From Dermanyssus gallinae (Eukaryota; Arthropoda; Arachnida; Mesostigmata; Dermanyssidae): a stretch of DNA of 64,000 nucleotides. Shown piece by piece: positions 47,091 to 59,849 of the stretch. The notes under the pieces are model-generated. The model saw only the letters and a program-made list of their open reading frames with translations, was not told the DNA's origin and did not search any database. How positions within the stretch are numbered: position 1 is the first letter of the stretch; each line of letters starts with the position of its first letter. Location of the stretch: assembly GCA_003439945.1 (NCBI GenBank), contig QVRM01003977.1:1-64000 (forward strand). The letters run 5' to 3'. The position numbers and the translations under genes are program-made.

Positions 47091-47099
47091 CGAAAGGGC

Positions 47100-47790
47100 T
47101 AATGGTCGGTTACAGTTGCGTCCTAAACAAGCATGCAGCCATGCTCAAAGGGTGTCAGAGTCAACCCTTTCAGGTCTTTTTCCATGATTCCTGGATAGAC
47201 CTGGGGGTTCCAGAACACACGAAAAGTCGACAGATCTCAGTACCTAAAGGTGTCATTTACGGCGGAGCGACGTGCTCGTGTGCTCGTCGGCCTGCACTCA
47301 AGGCGCATGGCGGGTCATGATAAGTCAACGCGTCCACAAAACCACCACAACGTTATCGGTGAAGCACGACTAGGTCAACACCAAGCCGCAACCCTGCGCT
47401 TATGCGCGACGTCTCGTCGCCCAAAAAAGTCGCAATTCGCGGACATGGTAGGGCGTTTCCAAGCCCCATGACTACTAACTTGAAGCCTGTTAATCACTTT
47501 TCTTGTGGGGGGGTTGTCCAACTGTCCTGGTTAGCCCTATCATTGAGAGGAGAATCAAATAACGACGACAAGTCGCCCGTCAGCCTTTAAAGTTCAGCGT
47601 TATAGGGATCCCGCCCATCACTATCCAATAAGGTCTAAACCCTGTCCGCCGCCTGAGTCAATGACGACGTGATTGCAAGTCCTGCCATTATGACCGCGTC
47701 CGGCACATTTAGGCCGCTCAAAGAAAGCAGGAGCATTACCTGTTCCCTTGCCAAAGCGGTCAGCCTAAGATTTGGCATGCTTAAAATGTC
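47100..47790 (-). pseudogene. Retroelement-type ORF relic with a C-x-C-G...H...C...SAGR motif
   Basis: On the minus strand, pieces in shifting frames read DPYNAELLKADGRL, GLRLGVDLVVLH, RCGGFVDALTYHDPPCALSAGR. From memory, a C-x-C-G, VD, H, C, SAGR order marks the C-terminal part of a widespread reverse-transcriptase-bearing repeat protein of invertebrates. I cannot name the clade. Stops and at least two frameshifts make it inactive, and no RT portion is visible upstream. Confidence 0.45.
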
Positions 47791-47799
47791 TTAAATGCA

Positions 47800-49530
47800 A
47801 TCATACGCTTAATTAAAAAAATGGATGAAAATCTTTTGAATGTGACGCTAATCAAATATAAAGATAATACATACATGTACCGATATTAAAATACGTTGCA
47901 TAGCCACGCCGCTTGGTTATGACGTGATTTGTCTAATCCCAGCGGTTTACTGACCCGAATAGACCTTACAGTTACCTTATAAATGTAGATTACCATCGTA
48001 GTATTGTATTAAAATAAGGCACGGCTAGCTTTGTAAACGTCCACTCCATTTACAAGTTAGTGACGGTGATACAATAGGATCAGGACTGCATGACAAAGTG
48101 GAATACTTTAGGCATTGGGATCCATTGGCTACTTATTTTAGCTAGTAATTTTAGCACTTAGTTTGGCTACGTTTTTTTTCGCTAGCTAAAGATTAAATGA
48201 ATCCCGCAGAGCACAATTTTCGAAATTCTGCAAGAGTTAAAAACACACACAGTCCGGGTGTTATTTTTTATTTTGAAAAACTTTATGACATTCCGGAGAC
48301 ATCTGTTATGTGCTTTTCAACTATATTCAGCAGTATATATGTATAGTCACAAACGTAGCAGTATTCCGTTCTTCGTGAAAGAAACATGTGCTGTGTTCTA
48401 TAAATCTATCTGCAGATAATCCATATTTCGATCTCACAATGCTTCTTCTTGAGTTGTGTGTTCCGGTTAAGGCGCGCACACTAAACGTCTCCGCCGATTT
48501 CTGGGACGATCACTAAACAGTAACATAACCGGGATTGCTTTATTCAGAACGTGCGCCATTATCTCTGAGCAGACTACACTGCGTGCTCGGGTGTCGCCAG
48601 CACTGTGCGAATATGTGTCTTCGGATCCACAGCATTCTTAGCCAGTGCAGGCCTGCTGAAGCCAGAATGGAGACGTCGTAGTTCACCTATCGCATTATCA
48701 TTAACTTCTCATAGTTGCGACACCGCTTAAATACGGATCCGCGTTCAATAAAGGCATACATGTTTTCTTTGCTATTCTCGTACTCTCTCGCCCTATAACA
48801 ACGAACAAAACAAACGAAAAACACTAAACTCTGTCCGCCCTCTTGCTCCGTTGCTTACATACGTCGCATGAATTGCATTCTATAGCGCGTGTTCTTCTGT
48901 CATCATGTCCAGTTTTACATGAGGTGCGTTGTTTATCTGTTCGTAAGTTTGGTTCATAAATTTGAGGATATTCTTCAGAAATCGATTGTCCTCCGCGAAC
49001 TTGATTCTAGGTATTTGTTACGCATAAAGTTTGCATCTTCCTAGCACTATACCGTAACCGCGCGCATTGCACATCTATAAATATTGTTTTATAGATGATA
49101 GGCCCTTGGCGTTTACTGATTAATATTATATACATTTTTTTTTAAATAATTTATTCGAACCCTTCTGGTCACATAGAAGGGCAAGAGAGGCCTCTTCCTA
49201 CTTTCCACACAACATGAAATTGTAATGAGAAGCGTTGTTACATGCTATTATAATGCCTAGCAACTAGAGGTTTTAGGCTGGTCGAAGGCCGCGATTCTGC
49301 AAAGAAACTAGTTATTAATTGAATAATCTGAATAACAAAGTGTTTGAATCGCCACTTAGGCAATTTACGAAGTTAGCGCAGTTAACGACAATTCGGGTCC
49401 CCTTCTGTTTTTTGTCCTACTAAAAGCAGACTCGAAGGCCGAGATCTCATATAAAGATACGTTTGTACAAGGACTATCTCGTAATCTATGACCTACCTAC
49501 TCATCTGGTTAAAGGCCTACAGGCCTTTCT
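47800..49530. other. No gene supported
   Basis: It is AT-rich; I found no repeat partner in the window and no splice-compatible frames. Confidence 0.45.
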
Positions 49531-49534
49531 ATGC

Positions 49535-49685
49535 GTCGAACCCGGTGGTGCGGTGCAGTCGCATGTGCCTTGTAGTCGGAGGAGACATATAGGTGCACGG
49601 GTTCGATCCCCCCTTCCGCCTTACAAGGCAATGCAAAAGCGATTCCGTGGACGTTAAACGTTGGCTGAGAGTCGGCTTCGAGAGT
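49535..49685 (+). mobile_element. tRNA-derived SINE, plus orientation
   Basis: It starts cgaacccggtggtgcggtgc, with the anticodon-arm-like cggaggagacatataggtgc, the B-box gggttcgatcccc, a shortened middle and gtggacgttaaacgttggctgag. The atttgtatttatgg segment of the type copy is deleted. Confidence 0.85.
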
Positions 49686-50484
49686 CGAGAGTTTTAAAAA
49701 CCTTCCTAATGCCGGCGAAATGCAGAATAGTGAACACGGCGGTATCGTCCATTATAACCCTGAGAGTCTGTCGTTTGCAACCCCGATAGAGTCTCTCCGA
49801 TTTAAAAATAGTGCACAGTATAGTAATCATATTTTTTCAGCCCGCAAGCATTACATAACGTCGCCTTGGCTGATAAGAGGGTGCAAAAGCCTATACATAT
49901 ATCTAGTTTATATTCTCTAGTAGTTTATTTACTCCCAAAAAAATCCAACACACCAAACTCTAGTACGCGCTTCTTACATGCCGTCATTGTCTGAATACGC
50001 GGGGGGGGGGGGCAATACTACACAAGATGCGTTTGGCCGTTGATTTGCGGAAAAAACAAATTTTGTTTATTGGATGATCTGATATTAGCGGTCATTGCAT
50101 TTTAGATAAGGGTGCACGAGCCCGATATCCAATTGAGTTTGCCGATACAGATCGGCCGGGTGATAATTCCGAAAGGGACAGGGTCGTAGGAGGTGAAATG
50201 TGTGTCCTTTCCAGGATTACTTTTTGTGTACATACAGCACGACACGCGGAGAATGCCAGTCATTCTCGTTTGGATAGCCGGAATATAGTGCGGACGGCGT
50301 TTTCCGGAGTAGTCTATGGATATTGAAGATGACTGTGTGTGTGTAAATTTTAGGAAGGAATGACATGTGTTTTAATGTCAGCTTGATTGGTAATAAATGC
50401 TTGTTTAGCTGTTTCATCAACGTTTGATATTATACATTTAGTGAGCTCAGAAAATACAGATATTAATAATATTGCTATGAGAAT

Positions 50485-50745
50485 AGACACCTAATTGCAC
50501 GATTTGCTGTACATGGCTTCCACATGAAGATCTGTATTCGAGAGAAGTTCTATGAAATTTCCTCGTTATGCTTGTGCAAACTTTGCGGGAGACAGTGTGA
50601 CTTATATCACTTTCAACGATGCGATAGAACAGTTCCGTTGACTCGACTTTTAGAACCGTGATGAATATATGTATATGTGAATGTGTGCTTTCTCTGTACG
50701 CGCAATATTGTAAACCAACCATCGGTTAATAAAACTATTATGTAT
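50485..50745 (+). repeat. Dispersed repeat family, copy 2
   Basis: It matches 23295-23560 in the same order: attgcacgatttgctgtaca, tgaagatct, gcttgtgcaaactttgcggg and gactcgactttt. Both copies begin and end at roughly equivalent points, so they are probably the same-length element. Confidence 0.8.
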
Positions 50746-51272
50746 GTATATATATATAATTGCAATAAAGTTAAAAAAAAATAATACCCATGACTGAGCT
50801 CTCGCTGTGCGCGACGGTAAACGGTCTATAGTATATCGGTGAATCGTCAAAAGTCGGCTATTCGGATATGCAAGTTAATTATTATTTGACAGGCTTTACC
50901 CCCTGCCGAAGACCCAATGTGTTTAGGTAAACGTCTAAAGAAGAATATATTGGTGCATGCATGTTAAGTTTCTAGTTAAATTCTGCGTTGGTTACAAAGT
51001 CCAAAACTTCGCGCTAAATGATTTAGTGAAACGTGACCTTCTTCGCTGCAATGGGCCTCTTTTTGGGGTGCGAACCATCTTACTGTACACACAATCTGCA
51101 GATTTTATATTAATATACATACGATGTACTCTTAGTAAGCTGTCTATTGATCTGTTTACTGTATTGGCTCCCGGAGTGCTATTTGATAGCCGATTCTTCT
51201 CTCTAACATTCCTTTTTGGATTTATTCGTATTTTGCTCAATATTTTCAGTATCGCTTCATTCCGCCCGTACG

Positions 51273-52968
51273 ATGGCCGTCCGTGTAACGCAAGTCTGCC
51301 TCTGCTGCAGCCTTCGAGTCGCCTGCATCGTTATCGCGGTGTCCTGCATTGTACGTCCTAAAGTATTATTTGTATTTAGGCATATATATATATATATATA
51401 TATACCCAAATCAAATTTAGCCAGATTTGAGGAGGCCATTGATTTTGCTTGCCAAATATTTTTTTTAATGGGAAGGTAGTTGTGATGTTTAAGAGTGACA
51501 GTAAAATTCGAAATGGCTGTTATTTCTATGTGGCTGGTTGATTTTTTTTCACAAATTGTGCGATTGCACGAAAACATGCATTAAAGTTCTTCAATATAGA
51601 AAATAAACAGCCAAGTCACCATCCAGTGTCGCTTGTTCCCAATGTCGGGTTACAAAAAAATCTCAAAGTCAATAGTGGCAAAGGCTGCTAACGTCTCCGC
51701 CTCTATTAACGGGGGAAAACGGTTCACGATAATCGTATCACGAATCAACCCACCATCTGTTTAGTATCAAAATGATCTATATGAAATGCGCAGTTTATTT
51801 CATGTATTTGTTTTATGAACGTAACCGCATAACTGTGGTGTAAGTGAACATGGAAACAATGAGCCATCATAGCATCTCGAATTTTGCAAACTCTTCTCGA
51901 TACGACTATTATTCTTTCGCTAGCCACGCTGCTTGTTAGACAAAACGGAAACTTCTACCAAAGAAAACGCTGGTTTGTCGATTTTTCATGGAAACACTCG
52001 TGTTCCAATTAGTACCAACGTAGCAAGTAGCAATTAACAAAAATGAGTAATTTTACTCTTAAACAAGACAACCGCTCCCCTCCTGATGCCACATTTGAAA
52101 TATTCATTCTAGTGTACGCTGAATCTAACATATTTCGTCTAGATACCCACATACACGTCGTATATGTGCCAGGTAAAATCCCCAGAGAATAACTATGTGG
52201 GCTTATAAAATATAACATAAATAATACTGTTTGTGCTTGCCATGCCTTTCAGACGCTCTACCTTTGGCAGATCATCCAATATGGCGACATTATGGAAATC
52301 AGCGTCCTTAAAGGAAAATACTCAAAAACAGGCAGTTAGTATCGTCTATATGCTTGCACTTGATGTGTATGTCTCTTGTTGATTGGGCAAGGCAGCGCTC
52401 CTGATTCCAACTGTGAAGTATTGTGAAGGAATAGTTTTCGCGCAAAAATGGAATCAGTATTCGCCCACAAAACACCTAACTCCAACGAGTGTGTGTTTGG
52501 AACTCAATGATTTAGAACCAAGCTCACTCTGGTTAACTGTGTCTGCTGTTGCCTTTGTTTTGACAGTCTCATACACGGGCGCCGTTCTTGGAATGGTGGT
52601 CGATTGCGCCTTCATCATCGTCAATGTCATCCTTCTTATTGGCATCATCTTGGTAACCCCAACGAACATACATCATATAGCAATCGCCTTTATATATATA
52701 TATGTCGCAGCATGGCTGTATACATATATTTCACTCGCCACTTCTCCTGATGGCTCATAGCACTGTTCTATGGAGATCTAGGTCATCAAAGAGTGAAGCT
52801 TATAGGGGGTGGGGGGGGGGCGTTTAGTAAGTATGGGTCTTAGCGGCGTAACATCCAGCAGCTGGAATTGAGTCCCATATAGCTCGAGATGGGAAACGAG
52901 ATTCCCTAGTCGTAGCGGTAGTGCATAACTACATTTGAACTCTCCCTCACAACAAATATTCACATCTC

Positions 52969-53014
<46 letters not shown>

Positions 53015-54249
53015 TGTGTATTGTGTGAGTCGCTCGGAGCCCATATATATATATACATATATATCACTAACACTTCAAACACATATGGCAATTTCAGTAC
53101 CGGCGACAGTTATTCCTTCCCTGGATTGGCGTTGCAGTTGCTATGGTGATCAAGGAAATTATATACATTATGTTTTACCTATATGCCTGGATCGACGGTT
53201 CAAAATACAGCGTGAGTACTGAAATGATGCGTCTATAAATATTGGAACCCTCGCAGACTCAGCCATTGTTTAGCTGAGAAAAGCTTGGGATATGCTCTAG
53301 TGCACGTGTAGTTTCCTGGAAATTTTGAAGCGATTCTTCGCTGTTTGTCTTTTTCTCTTAGATATCGTAACATATACTTGTTGCTGTTAAGGATACTTCT
53401 GCTTAGTGGCCCCGACACGCTGAACCGTTGAGCAGTGATTCATTTAGCAAGCCATATTTGCTTTTGTGCCGGCTTCTCCTCGGACGTGGTTAATTAAGCT
53501 TGTGAAAGCCACGTTTAGCTGAAACCCTTCGACAGCTGTAACCGTAATTGAGAAACCCTTTCCTGTTTCCGACCGCAGCATAGAACGTTTGTCTAAGTTC
53601 AGTTCGAGGCGTGTGGGTGAAACGCGAGCGTACACTCAGTCGTAATAGAGGCACCTTTAGGCTAACGAAAACCTTTTTTTGGGGTTTAGGACACTGATTT
53701 GCTCAATTAACACACCACGCCTTACTTAGCAGCGTTTGTTAACAGTAGGCATTTATACCTTTATCTTCATTTATTTTGTGTATTCTAAAACACGAGTTGT
53801 GGTGCGGAAACGCGTAAATAAATTCTTGTTTTAGGTGCCTATATATAGGAGGTAACGGTTGTGTCCTTATGAACGTTTACACCGGATCAAGAAATAATGT
53901 CAGGCACACGGGCGTGTGCAGTGTAGTTATTATTATTATTCTTTATCGATACATCGCAGAATGAATTCCAGTCCATATTATTAAACAGTTTGGCAAATGT
54001 TACATTCGTTTGTTTCCATGTTGATCTTTCAGTACCTTGGAAATGGCGTTTTACTTTCGATCTGCAACGCTATTGTTCTGGTAAGTGTGTTTAGTGTTGA
54101 TGATGAGAAATGTACGTGGTTAACAAGCACATGCAGCGCATAGACATCCGTATGATTGATACATATGTTAGTTTTTCAATTTTCAAACCTGTTAAAGTGT
54201 CGTGCTATTATAATTTACCCGTAAATACAGCGCTTCTCCGAACTGTTTT

Positions 54250-54299
<50 letters not shown>

Positions 54300-55185
54300 C
54301 CTTTTTTTCTGTTGTATGTTTTAATTTTATTCAGATGCTAAATTGTAACTCTGAGTGCCATGCGTTAATTTTTGTTCTGGAGACTTTGCACGTTGGGCTG
54401 GAGAATTCTCAAAATTGTCATATGTTTGCCGATTAATTTTCACTGGTTCGTCAGACGACGGAGAAATGCGATTGCATATTAAATTATAGGCTAAATCGCA
54501 AATCCGAACAAAACAAGTATTTATACGAAGAACTTGCTTATTGTCTAATCGTTACTAATCGAAATCTTGTTCTGGCAACAGCACTTTGCTGGCCACATCC
54601 TGATCGAATGCGTATCGTACATTAGTTTGGCAGTACACTGGCAGTTCGCAAAATCATTTTGTTTTTACTGCCATATAGTAGAAACACTGAGCGTTAATAA
54701 AAATGGGACAACCTTGATTTTCACTTGTCGATAGGTATTTGTGAGGGTCAACTTGTACGAATGTCTATGATGTTTGGGCTTATTGTATCATTTATCTGAA
54801 TATGGTATCACTAAAAATGTGTAGGGCGAATGCTACATATGTTTGGACAAGCGTCTGCTAAGATACTAGGGTAGTCGACACGTTTATACACACCCACAGT
54901 TCTGACCGTGGAGCAAAATGCAATAATAATAATAATAATAGTCACCATCATATCGTTGCATATGCCGTAATATTTACACTTATGGTTCTAATGGGTGATT
55001 CCTAACTGACGATGTACAGGTTAAACCACCACCACCACCACGGGAACCACACCAATTGTCGGACTGACAGAATGCGCTTGCTTTTTTGCCTTTCTTGCCT
55101 ATTTCAGATCTACTACGTCGTCATCGTTCGGAGTTACTACGAAGAACTCAAGGAAGAAGACCGCATTGGGGGCGTGGTTGTTTGA
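51273..55185 (+). CDS. Four-TM protein gene, DUF4728/pasiflora-like, five exons seen
   Basis: Exons seen are 51273-51350, 52567-52652, 53138-53211, 54033-54080 and 55108-55185. They encode, in order, a Cys-rich start and first membrane segment (VCLCCSLRVACIVIAV), a second (GMVVDCAFIIVNVILLIGI), a third (MVIKEIIYIMFYLYAW), a fourth (LGNGVLLSICNAIVL) and a cytoplasmic tail (IYYVVIVRSYYEELKEED). A CCSLR start and a VRSYYEEL tail are typical of arthropod DUF4728 proteins, including Drosophila pasiflora proteins, which act at septate junctions. The family assignment is from memory of those motifs. Splice sites look good (GTACGT, GTAACC, GTGAGT, GTAAGT donors; CAG acceptors). Exons 3-4-5 join in phase, but joins 1-2 and 2-3 are each one base short. 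About 120 residues are seen, fewer than I would expect, so two short exons of length 3n+1 may be missing. The stop is TGA at 55183. Confidence 0.7.
52968..53012. repeat. (TA)n microsatellite in an intron
   Basis: A TA tract of about 20 units in the second intron seen of the four-TM gene, about 125 bases upstream of its third exon. Confidence 0.95.
54254..54302. repeat. (TA)n followed by poly-T
   Basis: About 15 TA units followed by roughly 15 T, inside the last intron of the four-TM gene. Confidence 0.95.
55108..55185 (+). CDS. Last exon of the four-TM gene
   Basis: The exon follows TTGCCTATTTCAG and reads IYYVVIVRSYYEELKEED, then RIGGVVV and a stop. The tyrosine-rich VRSYYEEL is the most family-specific stretch of the protein. 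Confidence 0.8.
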   Translation: MYYVVIVRSYYEELKEEDRIGGVVV

Positions 55186-55837
55186 CGTTCGTCTCCGACG
55201 GCTGGCTGCGAGTTCGACGATCAAGCATCAATCGTGAATGCCTCCCAACAATCGAGGCCTAGATGAGCAGCTGCTGGCCATTCGTTGGACTCGCTCCAAA
55301 CAAAACGAGGTGCTGGCACGCACATTAGTGCATGTATTATGTACTTATCACGACCCGACCCTTAAGTCAACGAGGCGACGAACTACAAGTTGCCCACGTT
55401 GAACATATGAATGTGGGGTTCTGCAAAGCTAACTATGTTATCAGGCGTTGGAAGGGGGGCGGGAGGTGTCAATCAATTACTGTTACGGTAATTGATTTGT
55501 GAAATCTATATCTGTAAGAGCCGCCGTGACACCGTCAGCTAAGCTCACGAGCAAGCTCGCTCTATCCACCATGTGTTTAGTTTGTACAAAAGATTGTATG
55601 GTTCAGGCATGGTTGTACACACACACCTTTTGCTTGTATGAGCTCGTGACGCCTCAGTGCGGGTAGTGGTGGTATTGGCGGCCAACGTATGTCTACTGTC
55701 GTAAATTTTCAATTTTTCGCCTCTGTGAAATGTTTATGTGGCTGCTTCTGATCTGCAAACGTTATTGAACTTTTGATGACTTCCATACTGCCAGAGTAAT
55801 ACGGGTACGTTCGGTATCCAGAACTTCTGTACTACTA

Positions 55838-55843
55838 ATAAAC
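55838..55843 (+). promoter_or_regulatory. Candidate polyadenylation signal
   Basis: AATAAA within tactaataaacctg, about 650 bases past the stop of the four-TM gene and followed by GT-rich sequence. It would give a 3' UTR of ordinary length. Confidence 0.4.
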
Positions 55844-56239
55844 CTGTTCACGTGTGATACATGCAGGTTGTTTTTCGTCGCAGGAGAACCTTTAAAGGGT
55901 AGCCAGGACTAAGCGTCGGCTGTTAGCATTCAATTCATAATATAACCAAATGTAATCATTAGCTATATCTCACGTATTTCTCATTGCGGTTACGTGCCAT
56001 ACAAAACTTGGCAAAAAATTACGGTTCTGAACGTCAAAACTTTAACGTAAAACATAATATTTATGGCTGTCGGAAAAGCTTAGTTACTAGGCAACTACGT
56101 ACGCAGCACCATCCATTTGGTACGGAAATGATGGGTATTAAATTTGCCATTTCCAAAGAATTTTTTTATAATACACGTATTGGCAAATTTATTTAGGAAT
56201 TTAATATATACATGTGAATGTTTAAATCCACGGCACCGA

Positions 56240-58280
56240 TGGCTCACTCCTCATCTATCACTCGTGTCCGAGTGGGAGTCTTGCCCGACCCCTGACGCGA
56301 AGGCTTCTTAGAAATGTCCTCCACTTGCCGAGAAAACCTACGATACGCGAAAATGGACCAGGGCTTTGTAGAAAAAGTAGTGGTATTCATTAGTGGTTGA
56401 ACTACCCTAAAACCAGGGTTAAAGTGATGTAGGCCTAAAGAGTAGCTAGGACCCAAACTGCTTTAAATGCCAGAAACCGGGCCACAGAGCTCACAGACTG
56501 TAAAAAGACCGAGGCTGAAGGTGAGAAAAATCAGAATCCCACAGAATAGATGCGGAGGTAAACAGGGTCTTCAAAATGGATCAGAAAAAACACCCTAAAG
56601 AGACTGCAGGAAAGCGGGAAACAAAAGAAATGGAAAATGAGGCAAATGCATAAATAAAAAGGCTCGATGGTTTTTTATTACTCTAAAGGCGTCTGGCCAG
56701 TCGTAAAAGAGGGTCCTAACTCCGCCTAAAATGTTAAAGGTCCTCCATGGAAACCTAAACAGCTGTATGGCTACTCATGATGTGTTCAAAGTAACGGTAA
56801 GTGAGCGATACACTAGTTTCTGCTTGTTGTTTGCGACAATGTAGCAAAGCAGAGAGAGACTGGATGACCGATACGAAAGCAAAGACCGCAATATAGTGGA
56901 CAGGGTCCGAACCTAACTCGGCTGTAAGGGGTAGTGGGTCAGACACATTCTATAGGAATGGATAGCCGAGAAAAGCCTACTAATACTTAATGATGGAATG
57001 ACTGCTTCTTTTCCAAAAAAGTCCAGACAGCTTTATAGATCTAACTATGGTCAGAGAATTGGTGCTTCCGTCGATAGGTGAATGGCGCATTGCGGGGGAG
57101 GACACAATGTGTAGTTATAGATACATATATTTTAAGCTCCGAATACCCAACTTTGCCCACGATATCCATGGGGAAGCGCTGGCAGATGCATAGGCTTGTC
57201 ATAGGGATCCCGAAAGCTGAATTAGATGGGGGCTGTAGCCGGCGTACGGCAAACTAAGTGAACGAGCTTCAGCTCTTTGTCATGATTGTTGCGGCATGCG
57301 AGAAGGCATGCCCTTTGCAAAGGCCGCCGCTCACCCAAGTGCTAGTAAAATTAAGAGATCGACGAAGCAAGAAAAGCAAGGTATTAGGCTCCAAAGGATC
57401 TTTACAAGTACGCGAAGCTTGTTGGGTAGAGGAAATCAGAGAGAGAATGGACCGGACGAGGCAGACGTGAGACAAGCCGACTTCCACCTAGCCAAGTGAA
57501 AGACCGTCCCAATGAACAAATGCAGTGGATAATGACATAGTGGGGCCTGCCATTCCAGATCGTTATGACCAAGCTTCGGAGAGCTCCCTTAAAGGTCTCG
57601 CTGTGCTGCTGGAGGCAATCCCTGTTCTTTTTCTGGCACAGTCCTAGAGGGGTAATGAGGACTTCCTGGTTGCCTTGGAGGATATTCCGGAGGTAACACT
57701 AGAAAAAATCAGATTGGCTGAAAAACAGCTGGCGTCCGGGAGGGCCCCAGGCCCCGACGGCGTACCTCCTGGGGTAGCCAGGCTATTTGTTAAACAATGG
57801 CCAAAAATCTTCCAGACTTTAGCCAACTGACTGCTTAGAGAAGAGAAGTTGCCCGGCAACAGGGCAGGGCCCTCGGTCTATTGACCCATCTGCATCCTCG
57901 CCTTGTGGAAGATCCTGGAAATCGTTCTGGCCAATAGGTCGAACGAGGAAATCTAAATCAGAAAAGCTTTATCAGACACCCAATATGGTTTCCGGAAAAA
58001 AACATCTACCATTGAAGCTCGTGACATAATCCTGGAATTCCCGGTTGCTTTTGTTTGGAATTCGTGCTTCCTCTTGGATGCTAAAGACGCCTTCAACTCG
58101 GTAAACTGGGAAGTAGTGATAAAAGCGATAAAAAGAAAGGAAATATATACGCATCTCTGCCAAATGATTTCATCCTACCTGATTGAGCAAAGTCGTACTG
58201 CAGGGTCCGTCACACGAAACAATGCGAAAAAAAACTCGCGGGCGTTGAATGTTGGCTGAGGGTCATCCCGAAAAAAGAGG
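56240..58280 (+). pseudogene. R1-like retrotransposon relic with gag knuckle, endonuclease and RT
   Basis: Despite many stops and frameshifts, the pieces lie in the order of a complete element. First is a gag-type zinc knuckle (FKCQKPGHRAHRL) at about 56460, with the final Cys changed. Next is the endonuclease start (NLNSCMATHDVFKVTVSER) at about 56750 and an EN interior piece (AEKSLLILNDGMTASFPKKS) at about 56970. Then come the RT entry (SGRAPGPDGVPPGVARLFV) at about 57735 and the RT palm (SCFLLDAKDAFNSVNWEVV) at about 58060. The copy ends in a fragment of SINE tail. This is the most complete element of its type in the window. Confidence 0.85.
58221..58276 (+). mobile_element. 3' fragment of the tRNA-derived SINE
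   Basis: Only the last 56 bases of the family are present: aatgcgaaaaaaaactc, ggcgttgaatgttggctgagg and gtcatcccgaaaaaa. It is severely 5'-truncated and sits inside the R1-like relic. Confidence 0.8.
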
Positions 58281-58629
58281 AATACAGAATTACTATTCGG
58301 TTACCACAGGGTTTGATTCTGGAAACTGTTCCCTGGAGCTTTCCCTATGACGGGGTATTGGACATCAACAACTACCGTGAAGAGGCCTACGCGGACCACT
58401 TGACCCTGTGGGTCACATTGCAGGCCAAAGCGGACCTACAGGACACCGCCAACGAACCTTTATTGATATTGACGGGGTAGATGAATCGATGTCGGTCTCT
58501 ACAGAAATTGTTACCAATCAACTTGTATCCTCATTTCTCACTTATCTTAAAGACTGGCTACGGTCGTTCTCAAGTGAGTTCTATAAAAAGCAGAGACTCG
58601 GCGGTTTCAGCCGGCTGTAAAACAATGAG

Positions 58630-59138
58630 GAATAGAGAGCGCTGATAGTGGAGGGTCAGTGCTGTTCGTTTTTATTTGAGAAGTAACTAGAAAACATAGC
58701 ATACATACCAGTACTCATCTTGATGAATAGCAGAGTAGTGCAGTGCTCTAACCCAGTAATAACCATTCATCTCAACAACATCGATAATCGCCTCTTTCTC
58801 GCCTCGCAACTGAGATACAAGTCTCTGTCAGTAGAGGGCTGTTCTCCTTGATGCACTCTGTTGTTTGTGTGTCTCCTTTAGGCCCGCATTGTAAATGCAG
58901 ACTACTTTTTAGTGTGTATATATAAGTATGTTAATATATGAAATCATAGTTGAACATTTCCTAACAAGCTGAAATACTGCTAGTGCCGTTGTCTAACATG
59001 TTAAAATAGTGGAATGCGCTGTTAAGGCACTGCTCCTGACATTTCCCAGGAAAACAAACTCCTCTGTAAATAAAAACAAATTCCTCTGTTGTACGAGCGA
59101 CATTTAGGAATTATCGACACGTGTTTTCTCGTTAAGAC

Positions 59139-59206
<68 letters not shown>

Positions 59207-59840
59207 TGTTAAAAATTGGGATAAGAGCTAATTAACTTGGCCTGCTAAAAGATCAGAAATGGGGACGAGTGACGCGTGTACATCACCCCAATTTATGAGA
59301 CATCTCTATTTTTTAAAGAGTGGTTTTAAATGCATTCCAACAAATTGTAGTGGTTTTTTTTTCGGCGGAGCTATATCTGATCGTGTTAAGTATTTTATTA
59401 TATACAACCCAAAATCGTATAAACCAAAACTACACAAGACTTTACATACGATGCGATCCAGAATTAGGATAAAATATAATTTGCACACTAGGCTTCGAAG
59501 ACTTATTACTACCGAAAAAAATGCAATGTAATTTATTACATAATCTCATTTTTATTTCCCATACTTATGGACGGCGCGTTTGTGAATCGAGAGGTGCACA
59601 TGATTATCTCAACTTCATAGGTGAGCGTCATCAACAACTTGTTTTTGTTATACGTCAGGTGTTAGGTATTAAATTACGTGGGTTTTTCAGTAAGTAAGGC
59701 AATTTCCAAATTTACACCCTAACATCACAGGAATAGCTACGCAGCATTCTTAGAAGACAATGTTGGGAAATAAAAAATATTGTGCTCTTCAATATATATA
59801 TATATATATGTTTGTATATATATATATATATTTTTTTTTT
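58630..59840. other. No gene supported
   Basis: It contains a long (TA)n tract at 59142-59204 and AT-rich sequence. A frame at 59259-59531 has no motif. Confidence 0.5.
59142..59204. repeat. (TA)n microsatellite
   Basis: About 31 TA units, preceded by gttaagacga and followed by cttgttaaaa. Confidence 0.95.
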
Positions 59841-59849
59841 TAAGAACTG

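Noticed and set aside
52383..52760. Reading the 125-codon frame as the intact second exon of the four-TM gene from its own ATG
   Set aside because: Only the part after TTTTGACAG (52567) fits the protein family; the sequence before it is not hydrophobic in the right pattern, and the part after GTAACC (52653) runs into a microsatellite.
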